A DNA stretch of 64,000 bases from Chloroflexota bacterium (GCA_016838895.1 JAEKNU010000009.1:46949-110948); one strand, 5' to 3'; counted from the first letter of the stretch, positions 33,395 to 41,868 are shown. The notes: generated by a model from the letters alone, not told the origin. Numbers and translations are program-made.

Positions 33395-35328
33395 ACCCAA
33401 CCCCCAATCTCAGCTTCGCTCAAGGGTTTCTCGAGCTTGGTATATTCGGCGCGGGCAGCCTGCAGTAGATGGCTCATACGCACAGACTCACCCGCATCCG
33501 CCGCCAGGAAGGCTGCATGCAGCGCGATATTGCGGATATTTCCGCCAGTCACCGATAGGCGTGCCAGACGTTCCACGTCCAGGTTTTCGGTGGGCGTTTG
33601 TGGCGGAAAAATGCGCCGCCAGATCTCAGTCCGTTGAGCAGTATCCGGAAAGGGGAAATGCACCAAAAATCGGATGCGGCGCATAAAGGCTGTATCGATT
33701 GCGTCTTTCAGGTTGGTTGTCAAGATCGCCAAGCCACGATATGCTTCCATGCGTTGCAGCAGGTAACTAATTTCGACATTGGAATAGCGGTCGTGGCTGT
33801 CTTTAACTTCACTGCGTTTGCCAAACAAGGCATCGGCTTCATCAAAGAGCAGGATTGCCCCACCTTCTTCAGCTGCATCGAAAACACGCCGTAAATTTTT
33901 CTCGGTTTCACCGATATATTTACTGACCACCTGGCTTAAATCGATGCGATACAGATCAAGTTGTAATTCGTTGGCCAGCACCTCGGCGGCCATGGTTTTG
34001 CCAGTACCGCTAACACCGGCGAAAAGAGCGCTGATTCCCAGGCCACGGGTACATTTGGCAGCAAACCCCCATGTCTCGTAAACCTTCATGCGCTGCCGGA
34101 CGTGGACCGCGACCTCATGCAGAGTACGGATCTGCTGCTCGGGGAGTACCAGATCTTCCCAATAAGCCATGGATTGGATGTGCTGGGCCAGTTCCCCTAA
34201 CTGCGGATGCGATTGTGCCCGGCAGGCCGACCATAAGGCTTCGCCCAAATCATTGTCCGTATCTTTTGTAGTTTGTAATACATCAGACGATATTATTTCG
34301 ATACTGTGCATTCCTAGATTAAAATGTGCTGCCAGGGTATCCAGTTTTCCGTTTACACGGGTAGAATCTGGACCAAGCGCCTGAAGCCAGAGATCGCGTT
34401 GTTCGATTACCGTCGGTTTACGGATTTCAAAAGTCAGCGTCTTACGACTTCCTACTGATATTCGTTCGCGGGTTGATATGATCAATGGGAAGCGTGCGGT
34501 CTCAATCCAGCGTGTGGCGTGGGTGGCTTCCAAATTGTCAAAGATGAGCAATAAAACCTGGTTACTTAAAACAGCTTCGCGCTCCCATAAGCGGATTAAC
34601 GTGTCTGCCTCCACTGGATTGGCAGGGATGGCATCGGCGCGTATGACGCATAGGTTCAGGCCCACACGGACGCTGGCGTCTACGGCCACCTGCTGGCGGT
34701 CGGCAGCGTCCTGGCCAATTATCTGGATTACCAGGAGTGGTCTACCGTTTTTAGTGCTCATCCAGGCTGTCGCGATTTGCTCTCCGATCAACTGGTGAGA
34801 TGGAATCGGATCTTTGACTGCCTGTACGCTTTCCACATATCCTACCAGCCGTTCGTCCATGCCGCCAGTACCGGTCAGGAAATGCAAGATGCGCTCGTCA
34901 ATTTTTAAAGGGCGCTGCACCAATACCATGCCAGAGCCGATCTCCACCAAACGCCAGCGGCGTAGCGCGGCAGCCGGTGTCAGCGCACTCCAATGCGCCT
35001 CTGGTAAGGTGAATAACATCAAGCTGAACGTCAGGGAAGGTTGCAAAGCTGGTAGGGTATTGAAACGCGAATCCAGTTCAACTCCTGCGCATACTAACAA
35101 GATATCCCTTTCAAAGTGTGAAAGCCCAAACAGGCTGCAAAGGGATTCGATCGCTGGCGGATAATCCATGGTTGCAGCCAAGGCAGCCAGTTCGTGCTCC
35201 ACAGAATCGTCAAGCTGCTTTGGAGAATCCCCCGCCTGGTTTTCCAATAGCGAAGCAACCTGCGTTAACCGCAGGGTCAGGTAGCGCTGGTTGGCTTCGA
35301 ACCAAATCAAAGAGGAATCCGTACTCAT
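33391..35328 (-). CDS. eCIS AAA+ ATPase (Pvc15/Afp15-like)
   Basis: A 645-aa protein. The N-terminal ~400 residues contain the helical/winged segment typical of eCIS ATPases (LCSLFGLSHFERDILLVCAG) and a second, degenerate P-loop-like half. The C-terminal AAA module has Walker A GVSGTGKT (438-445), Walker B ILLFDEADALFGKRSEV, sensor LTTNLKDAID and Arg-finger-like FMRRIRF. This ATPase is universal in eCIS and is thought to act in assembly or cargo loading rather than sheath recycling. ATGA overlaps connect it to both neighbouring genes. Confidence 0.93.
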   Translation of the reverse strand: MSTDSSLIWFEANQRYLTLRLTQVASLLENQAGDSPKQLDDSVEHELAALAATMDYPPAIESLCSLFGLSHFERDILLVCAGVELDSRFNTLPALQPSLTFSLMLFTLPEAHWSALTPAAALRRWRLVEIGSGMVLVQRPLKIDERILHFLTGTGGMDERLVGYVESVQAVKDPIPSHQLIGEQIATAWMSTKNGRPLLVIQIIGQDAADRQQVAVDASVRVGLNLCVIRADAIPANPVEADTLIRLWEREAVLSNQVLLLIFDNLEATHATRWIETARFPLIISTRERISVGSRKTLTFEIRKPTVIEQRDLWLQALGPDSTRVNGKLDTLAAHFNLGMHSIEIISSDVLQTTKDTDNDLGEALWSACRAQSHPQLGELAQHIQSMAYWEDLVLPEQQIRTLHEVAVHVRQRMKVYETWGFAAKCTRGLGISALFAGVSGTGKTMAAEVLANELQLDLYRIDLSQVVSKYIGETEKNLRRVFDAAEEGGAILLFDEADALFGKRSEVKDSHDRYSNVEISYLLQRMEAYRGLAILTTNLKDAIDTAFMRRIRFLVHFPFPDTAQRTEIWRRIFPPQTPTENLDVERLARLSVTGGNIRNIALHAAFLAADAGESVRMSHLLQAARAEYTKLEKPLSEAEIGGWV

Positions 35329-36647
35329 AAAATTGTCACCTTGGGATTGACAAAAAAAGGTGCGTTAACAGGATCTGTCCCAGGATCAAGCGGACTTTCA
35401 GCCCCGTCTATCTGTACGCGGACGAGATAATCACCAGCCGCGACATCCTCGACGCGAGCCACAATGCTGGCGACTGAAGTGTCTGATGGACTGGGTGGGG
35501 TAAACGAGACGTCAAATCGGTAGGCACGTGCCGGACCTGAACTGGGTGGGTTGAACTCGTTTAAAAGCAATACTACTTTTTGTTTCACACCTACACGCGG
35601 TGTGAAGTTAAGTGTCACGTCATCAGTACAAAGCGTGACACTATCCACAACATGATTCGAAATTGAAACCGCGCTGGCCAAAACAAGCGGTCGCAATACA
35701 AACGCAGCAACATTCGATTCAACCCCGACATGCTCAGTCTCAGGTGTGCCCATCATTAGACGGTGGATAACCTGCAATCCCTGCACCCCAGCCCGCAGAC
35801 TCTGTGCTGCAAAGGGCGGCATATCGAGTATAAAACTGACCTGCGAATCGGAGATATTCAGTGGAACGATATCTGTCGTACCAAGACGGACATACGTTAC
35901 CTCACCCTCTAACTGTTTCCCCGTCAGGACGATTCTATCGCCAACCACAATTGGCTGGTTGAGCAGTGCATCATCCGTTGGCGATTTCTGTGAAAGAATC
36001 TGATCGATCTGCGGCTGCTCGAACGGACGGACATACACGTTACGGCTGTTGACCGGTAATGCTGGTGATGAGATTTCCGTCCCGTCGATAAATACCACCG
36101 ATGCCTGGAAGGCCACTGACAGGCTGTACGTAGTTTGGAAAAAGACTGACCAGATCTTGGATAGTTCTTCCAGGTTGAGCGGCAGCATACTCAGCTTGAC
36201 CGTATCCACTTCGGTCTCCAGATTTGAAGTCGCCAGGAATGGGAATGACATCTTAACGCTTTCCACCCGTTTATGGGTTAGTACTGGCACCGAATGAAGT
36301 ACCCGGATGACATTCCCCATAATGCGTTGTGGTTCCAGATTCACATCGCTTCCATAAAATGAAAGCAGGTAATGCAGGTCATACGCGGAGCGGGTGGGCG
36401 TGAGTAATGTTCCATCGTTGCGTCGCGTTGGTGCATCCACATTACGAAATGTGCCATTGGGCGTTACCTGGTAAAGGTAAATATTGACACCAGCCACAGG
36501 TGGGTTGCCTGGCTGTCCGTTATTTGTGCCTGAAGTCGGGCGTACAGCCGTAGCACTGGCACCCGAAACACCTGATGACGTCGCGGCTTCATTCAAGACC
36601 TGCCGGAAAGCTTCAGTGACGGTTGCAATGGAAAGAAAATTACTCAT
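35325..36647 (-). CDS. Pvc16-like DUF4255 protein (sheath/tube terminator)
   Basis: A 440-aa protein. Start ATG 36647 shares its A with the previous stop (TGATG) and has GGGAGG upstream; the in-frame GTG at 36650 is ignored. Residues ~1-195 are DUF4255: FLSIATVTEAFRQVLNEAA, NIYLYQVTPNGTFRN and LHYLLSFYGSDVNLEPQRIM. The C-terminal part has Ig-like beta motifs (GDRIVLTGKQLEGEVTYVRL). Pvc16-type proteins cap the distal end of the tube and sheath. Next to the AAA+ ATPase, as in most eCIS loci. Confidence 0.9.
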   Translation of the reverse strand: MSNFLSIATVTEAFRQVLNEAATSSGVSGASATAVRPTSGTNNGQPGNPPVAGVNIYLYQVTPNGTFRNVDAPTRRNDGTLLTPTRSAYDLHYLLSFYGSDVNLEPQRIMGNVIRVLHSVPVLTHKRVESVKMSFPFLATSNLETEVDTVKLSMLPLNLEELSKIWSVFFQTTYSLSVAFQASVVFIDGTEISSPALPVNSRNVYVRPFEQPQIDQILSQKSPTDDALLNQPIVVGDRIVLTGKQLEGEVTYVRLGTTDIVPLNISDSQVSFILDMPPFAAQSLRAGVQGLQVIHRLMMGTPETEHVGVESNVAAFVLRPLVLASAVSISNHVVDSVTLCTDDVTLNFTPRVGVKQKVVLLLNEFNPPSSGPARAYRFDVSFTPPSPSDTSVASIVARVEDVAAGDYLVRVQIDGAESPLDPGTDPVNAPFFVNPKVTIL

Positions 36648-37564
36648 CACTTATCCTCCCTGCCTTGCAGGTACTCATCCAGACTCATTTTTGGTTTTTC
36701 TGGTGCCACTCGCATGGTTGGTAGTTTTGCTGGCTGTGGGGCTGCGCGCACGTCAATCCGTCCAATGTGGATGTGTACCACCGACTCCTGCTCGTCGGCT
36801 TTGCCAGTCTGTAAACCTATGTGGCGAGGCGACGGTGTAAACACGGTTTGATTTAATATCTGAGCCGGTTCCGGGAATGACCGAATGGATTCCACCCGCG
36901 GACGGATGATGCGATTTTCTGGGGAATGATCCACAAAGGTACTTTCTGCTCCATCCTCCTGGAGAGGACTCATGATTGCATGCTCCTCGGTAATGACAAA
37001 CGGCTTTCTCTTTAACATTTTCGTCTTCTCCTGCTGAGAGAATGTGGAAACTATCGGAGAAGCTGGCGGCTCAACATTGACAGGTATTTTTTTTTCAATA
37101 AGATGATCTGCCTTCTGTTGAGATTTCGCTTGACGAGTGGTCTTCGCTGTTGACGGCGAGGGGTCATGAGAACCCGTCTCCTTGATATCCTGCTGAGAAC
37201 GGTCCTGTCCAGGTACAACTTGCCGGTCATATACCGGTGCAGGAGGAGTTGAGCCAGGATCGTTGCGCGCAAGAATGGGGTCGTTTTGCTGATGAAAAAA
37301 AGCAGAAACCGGAGGCCTGGGCAAGATGGTCGAAGAAACAGGGAGATTCTGATGATCAAGAACAGGCGGATTTGTGGGTGCAGAGAGATGATCCGTTTCT
37401 GCACCATCATTTATCCTTTCATCGGTAGACCAGGTGCCAAGTTGTTTTTGATTGGGTGTTGGTTCATATAATGATGGAAGGCGTGGTTGTAGAATGACCG
37501 GCGTGTCCTGATTCATTGTGATAACATCACTGCGCTGCAGTAGGTTGTAAATAAGGTCAGCCAT
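36647..37564 (-). CDS. Disordered eCIS protein with conserved-looking C-terminal motif
   Basis: A 305-aa protein, mostly low complexity: Pro, Gln, Lys and Ser rich from residue 20 to 240, with no domain there. The last ~45 residues are ordered-looking, VVHIHIGRIDVRAA followed by KPKMSLDEYLQGREDK; the 'IGRI-x-V-R-A ... LSLDDYL' arrangement is one I associate with a recurrent eCIS-locus gene. It sits between the gp51-like protein and the Pvc16-like protein. It could be a linker, a scaffold, or the nearest thing to a length ruler in this locus, although it lacks the long helices of tape measures. Confidence 0.65.
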   Translation of the reverse strand: MADLIYNLLQRSDVITMNQDTPVILQPRLPSLYEPTPNQKQLGTWSTDERINDGAETDHLSAPTNPPVLDHQNLPVSSTILPRPPVSAFFHQQNDPILARNDPGSTPPAPVYDRQVVPGQDRSQQDIKETGSHDPSPSTAKTTRQAKSQQKADHLIEKKIPVNVEPPASPIVSTFSQQEKTKMLKRKPFVITEEHAIMSPLQEDGAESTFVDHSPENRIIRPRVESIRSFPEPAQILNQTVFTPSPRHIGLQTGKADEQESVVHIHIGRIDVRAAPQPAKLPTMRVAPEKPKMSLDEYLQGREDK

Positions 37565-37610
37565 AGATTGTCTCCCAAATACACCTCACTGAGTGGCGGT
37601 GTAGTAAAGA

Positions 37611-38369
37611 TTAAATACCAAGCAGTTCCAGATAGCGTTGCCGACGCCAGGCGTTCATTGCCAGAATGTCTGCTTCGTGCCAACCGTAAGCAGAAGCTAG
37701 CGTATGTACTTCCTGCATCAAACGCCTCGCCCAGAATTGGGTTTCTTCCCATAGAAATGAGACGATATCGAAAATAATCTCCCACTGATGCCGGCAGGCA
37801 GGACAAGATGTAGCAAGCGTGATATTTGCTATTGGACCTGCCTGAGCCATATGTTCCTCGACTGCCATAAGGATTGAGTCGGGCAATTTCTCTGACGAAA
37901 TCTTTGTCCCATCGCGGTGTGCTTGTATAATACAAGATTCAAGAATGTACCTGCGTGCCATGGTCGTATTGTAGGAAGCTTGAAGATTCATAAGATCGGC
38001 ACTGGTTGGAAGTCGATAGATCACTTCGCAATCATTCAAGCGCAAGGTGGCCTCAGGGTTGTGCGGATCTGACTGGTCTGCATCCAGAGGAAATTTTCCG
38101 AGCGAATACAGGTTCTGCCAGTCCAATGACAACTCAAGGCGTTCCCCACAGGCTGGGCAGGTTGCCAGTGCTTTTAACTGGGTACCAAAGGTCATGCGGA
38201 AGAGCAGGAATAGACTGGCGTCACGTTGTGCAATCGTTAAGTCTGCCAGTGATTCGAGTGATACCTGTGGAAAGGCCTTTGCTAGCAGGATGAGAGCCTG
38301 CTCAACGGGCCCCCGGCCAGCGCCTTTCTCCCAGATGGCTAGAAGGTCAGAAGCTGTAAGTGTACGCAT
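37611..38369 (-). CDS. T4-type baseplate hub assembly chaperone/baseplate protein with zinc-ribbon
   Basis: A 252-aa protein with two CPAC knuckles (LATCPACGERLELSLDW near residue 74 and LATSCPACRHQWEIIFD near residue 190) that would bind one Zn as a ribbon. Other family-like blocks are WEKGAGRGPVEQALILLA and VHTLASAYGWHEADILAM, the latter a hallmark of gp51/gp26-type baseplate assembly proteins in phage-tail-like loci. It starts 6 nt after the tube stop without a clear SD, so translation is probably coupled. It likely assists hub assembly. Moderate certainty on the exact T4 counterpart. Confidence 0.78.
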   Translation of the reverse strand: MRTLTASDLLAIWEKGAGRGPVEQALILLAKAFPQVSLESLADLTIAQRDASLFLLFRMTFGTQLKALATCPACGERLELSLDWQNLYSLGKFPLDADQSDPHNPEATLRLNDCEVIYRLPTSADLMNLQASYNTTMARRYILESCIIQAHRDGTKISSEKLPDSILMAVEEHMAQAGPIANITLATSCPACRHQWEIIFDIVSFLWEETQFWARRLMQEVHTLASAYGWHEADILAMNAWRRQRYLELLGI

Positions 38370-38375
38370 GCATCA

Positions 38376-38900
38376 TCAGGCCGGTTCAGTGAAGGATGGT
38401 TCACTCGGTTCGGCCACGTCATAATCACGTTCCCAACCTTCATTTTCCAACTTGATGTTTTGGATAGCGATGGCATTGGCATTGGCATCCAAATCAGGCA
38501 TGGCCTGATACTCCGAAACCCAGCAGCGGAAAACCTTGTAGGCAATCGCCAGTTGACCGGCCTCGTTATAGACTTCAATGATGACGTCTTTTCGAAAATC
38601 CTTGAGCGAAGATTCTACGCCCAGGCCCGAACCGAAATTCCAAACCTTGTTGGCCCATCGTTCAAATTCCTTATCGTGCGTTACACCGCGCTCAAGAGAA
38701 ATAGCTTCATACTCAGAACGTCCGGGTGATTTACGACTGGAACTGGGATCACCGCCATCACGATGCTTGACGACCTCGGTGGTGCGTTTAAGTCCGCCAA
38801 CCTTGCTGATACCGGCAACATATTTGCCATCCCACTTGACGCGGAATTTAAAATTCTTATAGGGATCAAAACGTTGTGGGTTTACGTTGAATTGCGCCAT
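38376..38900 (-). CDS. eCIS inner tube protein (T4 gp19/Hcp-like)
   Basis: A 174-aa protein from ATG 38900 (AAGGAGG upstream); an upstream extension in frame overlaps the sheath gene and is unlikely. Motifs are NFKFRVKWDGKYVAGISKVG, then SRKSPGRSEYEAISLERGVT, HDKEFERWAN and the C-terminal NEGWERDYDVAEPSE, all standard for phage tail tube gp19-like proteins of eCIS. It stacks in hexameric rings inside the sheath, forming the channel that holds cargo. Only one tube paralogue occurs, unlike PVC with several. Confidence 0.94.
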   Translation of the reverse strand: MAQFNVNPQRFDPYKNFKFRVKWDGKYVAGISKVGGLKRTTEVVKHRDGGDPSSSRKSPGRSEYEAISLERGVTHDKEFERWANKVWNFGSGLGVESSLKDFRKDVIIEVYNEAGQLAIAYKVFRCWVSEYQAMPDLDANANAIAIQNIKLENEGWERDYDVAEPSEPSFTEPA

Positions 38901-38910
38901 GGCGACCTCC

Positions 38911-40452
38911 TTATACCTGGATCTGACCAGCAATTTGCTGGAGTTTGATAAAGACAAATTCGGCGGGTTTGAGTGGTGCAAATCCGACCAGGATGTTTAC
39001 CACACCGCGGTTAATGTCGTCCTGGGTAGTGGTTTCCTTGTCACACCTTACAAAGTAGGCTTCCCGCGGCGAGGCGCCCTGAAAAGCTCCCTGCCGGAAG
39101 AGCGTGTTCATGAACGCACCAACATTCAAGCGGATCTGGGCCCATAACGGTTCATCGTTCGGTTCGAAGACCACCCATTGTGTCCCGCGGAAGAGACTCT
39201 CTTCGATGTATAGTGCCATGCGTCGAACAGGAATGTACTTCCATTCGGATGCCAGGATGTCTTTCCCTTGTAAGGTACGCGAACCCCATACCACACGGCC
39301 CACGAAGGGGAAAAACTTTAGGCAATTGACGCCAAGTTGGTTAAGATCACCGATCTCTTTATCGATTAGCGAGATGGCCAGTTCGGGAACGCCATTTAGC
39401 GTTGCATCCATACCAGCAGGGGCCTTCCATATTCCCCGTTCAGCATCAGTTCTTGCAAAGACACCGGCAATGGCACCGCATGGAGCAAATTCTTCAAGCT
39501 GGTTATCGTGCAGCGGGTTCGACACTTGGATTCTGGGGAAGAAAATAGCCGCATTCTTGCTGCTGGTTGCCAAACCAGTACTGATGGCTGTTTTAACTGC
39601 CGCAGTATTAGACCAGTCGATTTTGGGCTTGGGATCAAGAATATAAAATGCACGTCGTTTTTCGCAATAGGTTGCTGCAGCTGTGATAACTGAATCGTTT
39701 ACGTACTCATTGGCGAGGTAAGGTGGGATGCATAACATATTGAATAGATCGGTTTTGGCCAGGGCGTAAAGACCGCGTTTATTGTCTTCCAGATTGCTTC
39801 CAGTGGCGATCTCTGTTGCAGTTAGCGCAGCACCATCCAGATTTGCTGCGACTATGGTTGTGGTTGCCTTTTTTGGACGTACATTGGGAACGATAAAAGC
39901 ACCCCCACTATTTTTTTTGCCGCGTACCAGGGAAGACGTCTCAAGAACGCGACCCACAAAGCGCGGATCGGTGGTTAAAATTGAAACATTGAGATGCTTT
40001 TCGATAGCACCAGAAATGGTGTCAGTTACAACCACATTGAACAAATCGGCAGCAGATGTTTTGGTAGTATGATCAACTGTTATGCTTAGTTTGGTACCCC
40101 ATGAGCCTGGATTGGCCGCCAAAAGGGTCAGTTTGTTGTTAGGTGATGCAGCGTCAGTAAGCAAATCATATTCTGCAGTAGTAGCGTTTCGATGCAGGCG
40201 AACAATCACTGCCTGGCCTCCGCCGTTCTGGAAGAAATCGCGAACAGCGTAACTCATTGCGCTCTCGAGCCACAGGCCGCCGAATACACGCTCATATTCG
40301 CCATAGCTGTTAATGGTGATCGGATCTTCAACCGGGCCTCTTAGGGCACGTCCGACGAATGCCGTGATGGATGTGGCCACTCCCGTAATCGTGCGTACAC
40401 CGCTTGGAATTTCCTCGATGTATACACCCGGATAGGTAGGTGAAACTGGCAT
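38911..40452 (-). CDS. eCIS contractile sheath protein
   Basis: A 513-aa protein beginning MPVSPTYPGVYIEEIPSGVR (the hallmark start of tail sheaths), with TGVATSITAFVGRALRGPVE and EYERVFGGLWLESAMSYAVR next. The C-terminal core includes NCLKFFPFVGRVVWGSRTLQ, EWKYIPVRRMALYIEESLFR and, at the end, the interlocking strand AEFVFIKLQQIAGQIQV. A perfect AGAGGAGG RBS precedes the ATG. There is a single sheath gene, against three in Pvc2-4. The sheath contracts to drive the tube through a target membrane. Confidence 0.95.
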   Translation of the reverse strand: MPVSPTYPGVYIEEIPSGVRTITGVATSITAFVGRALRGPVEDPITINSYGEYERVFGGLWLESAMSYAVRDFFQNGGGQAVIVRLHRNATTAEYDLLTDAASPNNKLTLLAANPGSWGTKLSITVDHTTKTSAADLFNVVVTDTISGAIEKHLNVSILTTDPRFVGRVLETSSLVRGKKNSGGAFIVPNVRPKKATTTIVAANLDGAALTATEIATGSNLEDNKRGLYALAKTDLFNMLCIPPYLANEYVNDSVITAAATYCEKRRAFYILDPKPKIDWSNTAAVKTAISTGLATSSKNAAIFFPRIQVSNPLHDNQLEEFAPCGAIAGVFARTDAERGIWKAPAGMDATLNGVPELAISLIDKEIGDLNQLGVNCLKFFPFVGRVVWGSRTLQGKDILASEWKYIPVRRMALYIEESLFRGTQWVVFEPNDEPLWAQIRLNVGAFMNTLFRQGAFQGASPREAYFVRCDKETTTQDDINRGVVNILVGFAPLKPAEFVFIKLQQIAGQIQV

Positions 40453-40496
40453 GAAAAACCTCCTCTTGAATTACTGGTTGATGAACGAATTAATAC

Positions 40497-40715
40497 TCAC
40501 CCGGAATTCTCAAGATAAGTAACGATGAATGTTTGAATTTCTTTTAACTCCGTAAAATAGTGCCGATTGCCTTTTGGAATAGGCGTGATATGCCCACGCC
40601 AGATCACAGGTTGAGCATTGTCCCCTGTCTTTTCCTTCCACACGCGAACAATAAACGATTGCAAAGTAGCATCAGAGTAGTCAGCGCTCGCAGTCTCGGT
40701 CAGGCCGTTGGACAA
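40497..40715 (-). CDS. First gene of the eCIS operon: 72-aa protein, function unknown
   Basis: It uses a TTG start at 40715 with AGAGGAG 6 nt upstream. The sequence LQSFIVRVWKEKTGDNAQPV with IWRGHITPIPKGNRHYFTEL and a final EIQTFIVTYLENS is a compact alpha/beta pattern I associate with small proteins next to sheath genes in some eCIS loci; no biochemical role is known to me. It lies directly downstream of the candidate SARP-dependent promoter, 45 nt before the sheath. Confidence 0.65.
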   Translation of the reverse strand: MSNGLTETASADYSDATLQSFIVRVWKEKTGDNAQPVIWRGHITPIPKGNRHYFTELKEIQTFIVTYLENSG

Positions 40716-40769
40716 ACGTAACTCCTCTTAAAAAGAATCGTGTTTTTATACCTCCTTATTGTTACAAAT

Positions 40770-40811
40770 ATTGTCTTGAATAACGTCTCTTTAGCGTCTC
40801 TTTTGTGTCTC
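40770..40811 (-). promoter_or_regulatory. Candidate SARP-dependent promoter of the eCIS operon: three 11-bp-spaced repeats plus -10 box
   Basis: Read on the minus strand: GAGACA (40811-40806), GAGACG (40800-40795), GAGACG (40789-40784), each exactly 11 bp apart. Eight bases after the last repeat comes GACAAT (40775-40770), a plausible -10 box. SARP activators such as ActII-ORF4 bind short direct repeats at helical spacing with the last repeat 8 bp from the -10 box. An alternative -10, TATAAA, lies at 40750-40745. The expected leader is about 48-55 nt, ending with AGAGGAG and the TTG start. Confidence 0.7.
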
Positions 40812-40841
40812 ATTCTGAAACAACATACTAAAGTACTGAAA

Positions 40842-40872
40842 AATGAAAAAGACTGCAATATTTGCAGTCTTT
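40842..40872 (-). terminator. Terminator of the SARP-type regulator gene
   Basis: Perfect 11-bp stem AAAGACTGCAA / TTGCAGTCTTT (40848-40858 with 40862-40872) with a 3-nt loop, followed on the minus strand by TTTTTCATTTTTC. It lies 21 nt after the regulator stop and just before the eCIS promoter, so regulator and eCIS operon are separate transcription units. Confidence 0.85.
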
Positions 40873-40892
40873 GTAGATATAAATTTCCGGGG

Positions 40893-41816
40893 CTATTTCC
40901 TTGTTAAAAGAGCTTCCTCCAATGCATTTATTTCCTGTTGAACCTCCAATTTAATCTGGTTGAGCTGGTCAGAGAATTGCTCGAGTCGGTCAAGCACATT
41001 TTCAATTGCCGGGTTGTTTTCTGTTGAGTTTGGAACGTGCTGAACGATGGCAAATAGGGGAGGTTTAAATGTATCTGTACGGATCTGTTGATAAAGCTGT
41101 TTTGTACGCAGCGAAGGTTCAACATCGAGATCCTCGCGAAGTGCGGCAGTACAACGCTTGTATTGATGTAGTGCCTGTGTGCGATCACCTGACATATAAT
41201 GCAAGCGCATCATTTGCCGATGTGTCCGTTCGTAGGCCCGGTCATGACGAAGTATCTCTGCAGCGTATATTAGTCCGGAGTCAAAAGCGTGATGGACCTC
41301 GCAATACTGGATCAATTTGTCAAGCAACATTATATGCATGGTTTGGAAGCGCTCTCGCTCGAATATACACCAGTCTTGATACCAACCATCCAATAAACAG
41401 CCCTTATATAAGGCGACAGCATTTTCCATTGATTGTAAGTCAGTTGTGCTTAATTCACGGGCATGTTTCTTGTTTATGCTATGAAAAATGCGCTCGAACT
41501 CGGCTGTATCCAGAAAGCATTTTTCCGGAATAGTGATTTGTATCCACTGGTCATCCACCAGGAGAGCGGGTTGGGATGTTTCTTTTAGTATATTTTGGAG
41601 ACGCCAAAGGGTTTGGCGTAAATTCTTCTTTGATTTTTCTGGAGGTACATCACCCCATAATAATCCAGAAAGTGATTCGCGTGCTTGCGGACGCTCCTTG
41701 AATATCAACAAGTACACAAAAAGTTCCTGGACTTTTCTAGCGCGAAAGCTATCTGGCGTTAACCAATCGCACTCCATTCTAAATTTTCCAAAGAGAAAAA
41801 TTTTTAGCGCAGCCAT
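40893..41816 (-). CDS. SARP/AfsR-type transcriptional activator (winged helix + BTAD)
   Basis: A 307-aa protein. Residues ~1-95 form an OmpR-like winged helix (LKIFLFGKFRMECDW, FRARKVQELFVYLLIFK, KNLRQTLWRLQNIL). Residues ~98-245 are a bacterial transcriptional activation domain of TPR type (ECDxxEF-like FLDTAEFERIF, GCLLDGWYQDWCIFERERF, YERTHRQMMRLHYMSGDRTQ). The tail (~265-307) is a probable coiled coil. There are no NB-ARC or WD repeats, so it is a small SARP. GGGAG precedes the ATG. The gene directly precedes the eCIS operon on the same strand and is its most probable activator. Confidence 0.88.
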   Translation of the reverse strand: MAALKIFLFGKFRMECDWLTPDSFRARKVQELFVYLLIFKERPQARESLSGLLWGDVPPEKSKKNLRQTLWRLQNILKETSQPALLVDDQWIQITIPEKCFLDTAEFERIFHSINKKHARELSTTDLQSMENAVALYKGCLLDGWYQDWCIFERERFQTMHIMLLDKLIQYCEVHHAFDSGLIYAAEILRHDRAYERTHRQMMRLHYMSGDRTQALHQYKRCTAALREDLDVEPSLRTKQLYQQIRTDTFKPPLFAIVQHVPNSTENNPAIENVLDRLEQFSDQLNQIKLEVQQEINALEEALLTRK

Positions 41817-41855
41817 AAATCATCTCCCTAGAGTGACAAGGCATGCTCCATATCA

Positions 41856-41868
41856 GATAAGTCTTATC
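41856..41868. promoter_or_regulatory. 13-bp perfect palindrome upstream of the SARP gene
   Basis: GATAAG-T-CTTATC, 40 bp before the regulator start codon. The position suits an operator or activator site, but no promoter elements around it are strong enough to decide. Confidence 0.35.

Noticed and set aside
37513..37935. 140-codon minus frame overlapping the Zn-ribbon protein and the disordered protein
   Set aside because: Alternative frame of two better-supported genes; no conserved motif.
9691..40715. Prophage or type VI secretion system
   Set aside because: No capsid, portal, terminase, integrase or lysis genes, and no TssJLM membrane complex or ClpV; the presence of Pvc15- and Pvc16-like genes and DUF4157 cargo fits eCIS.
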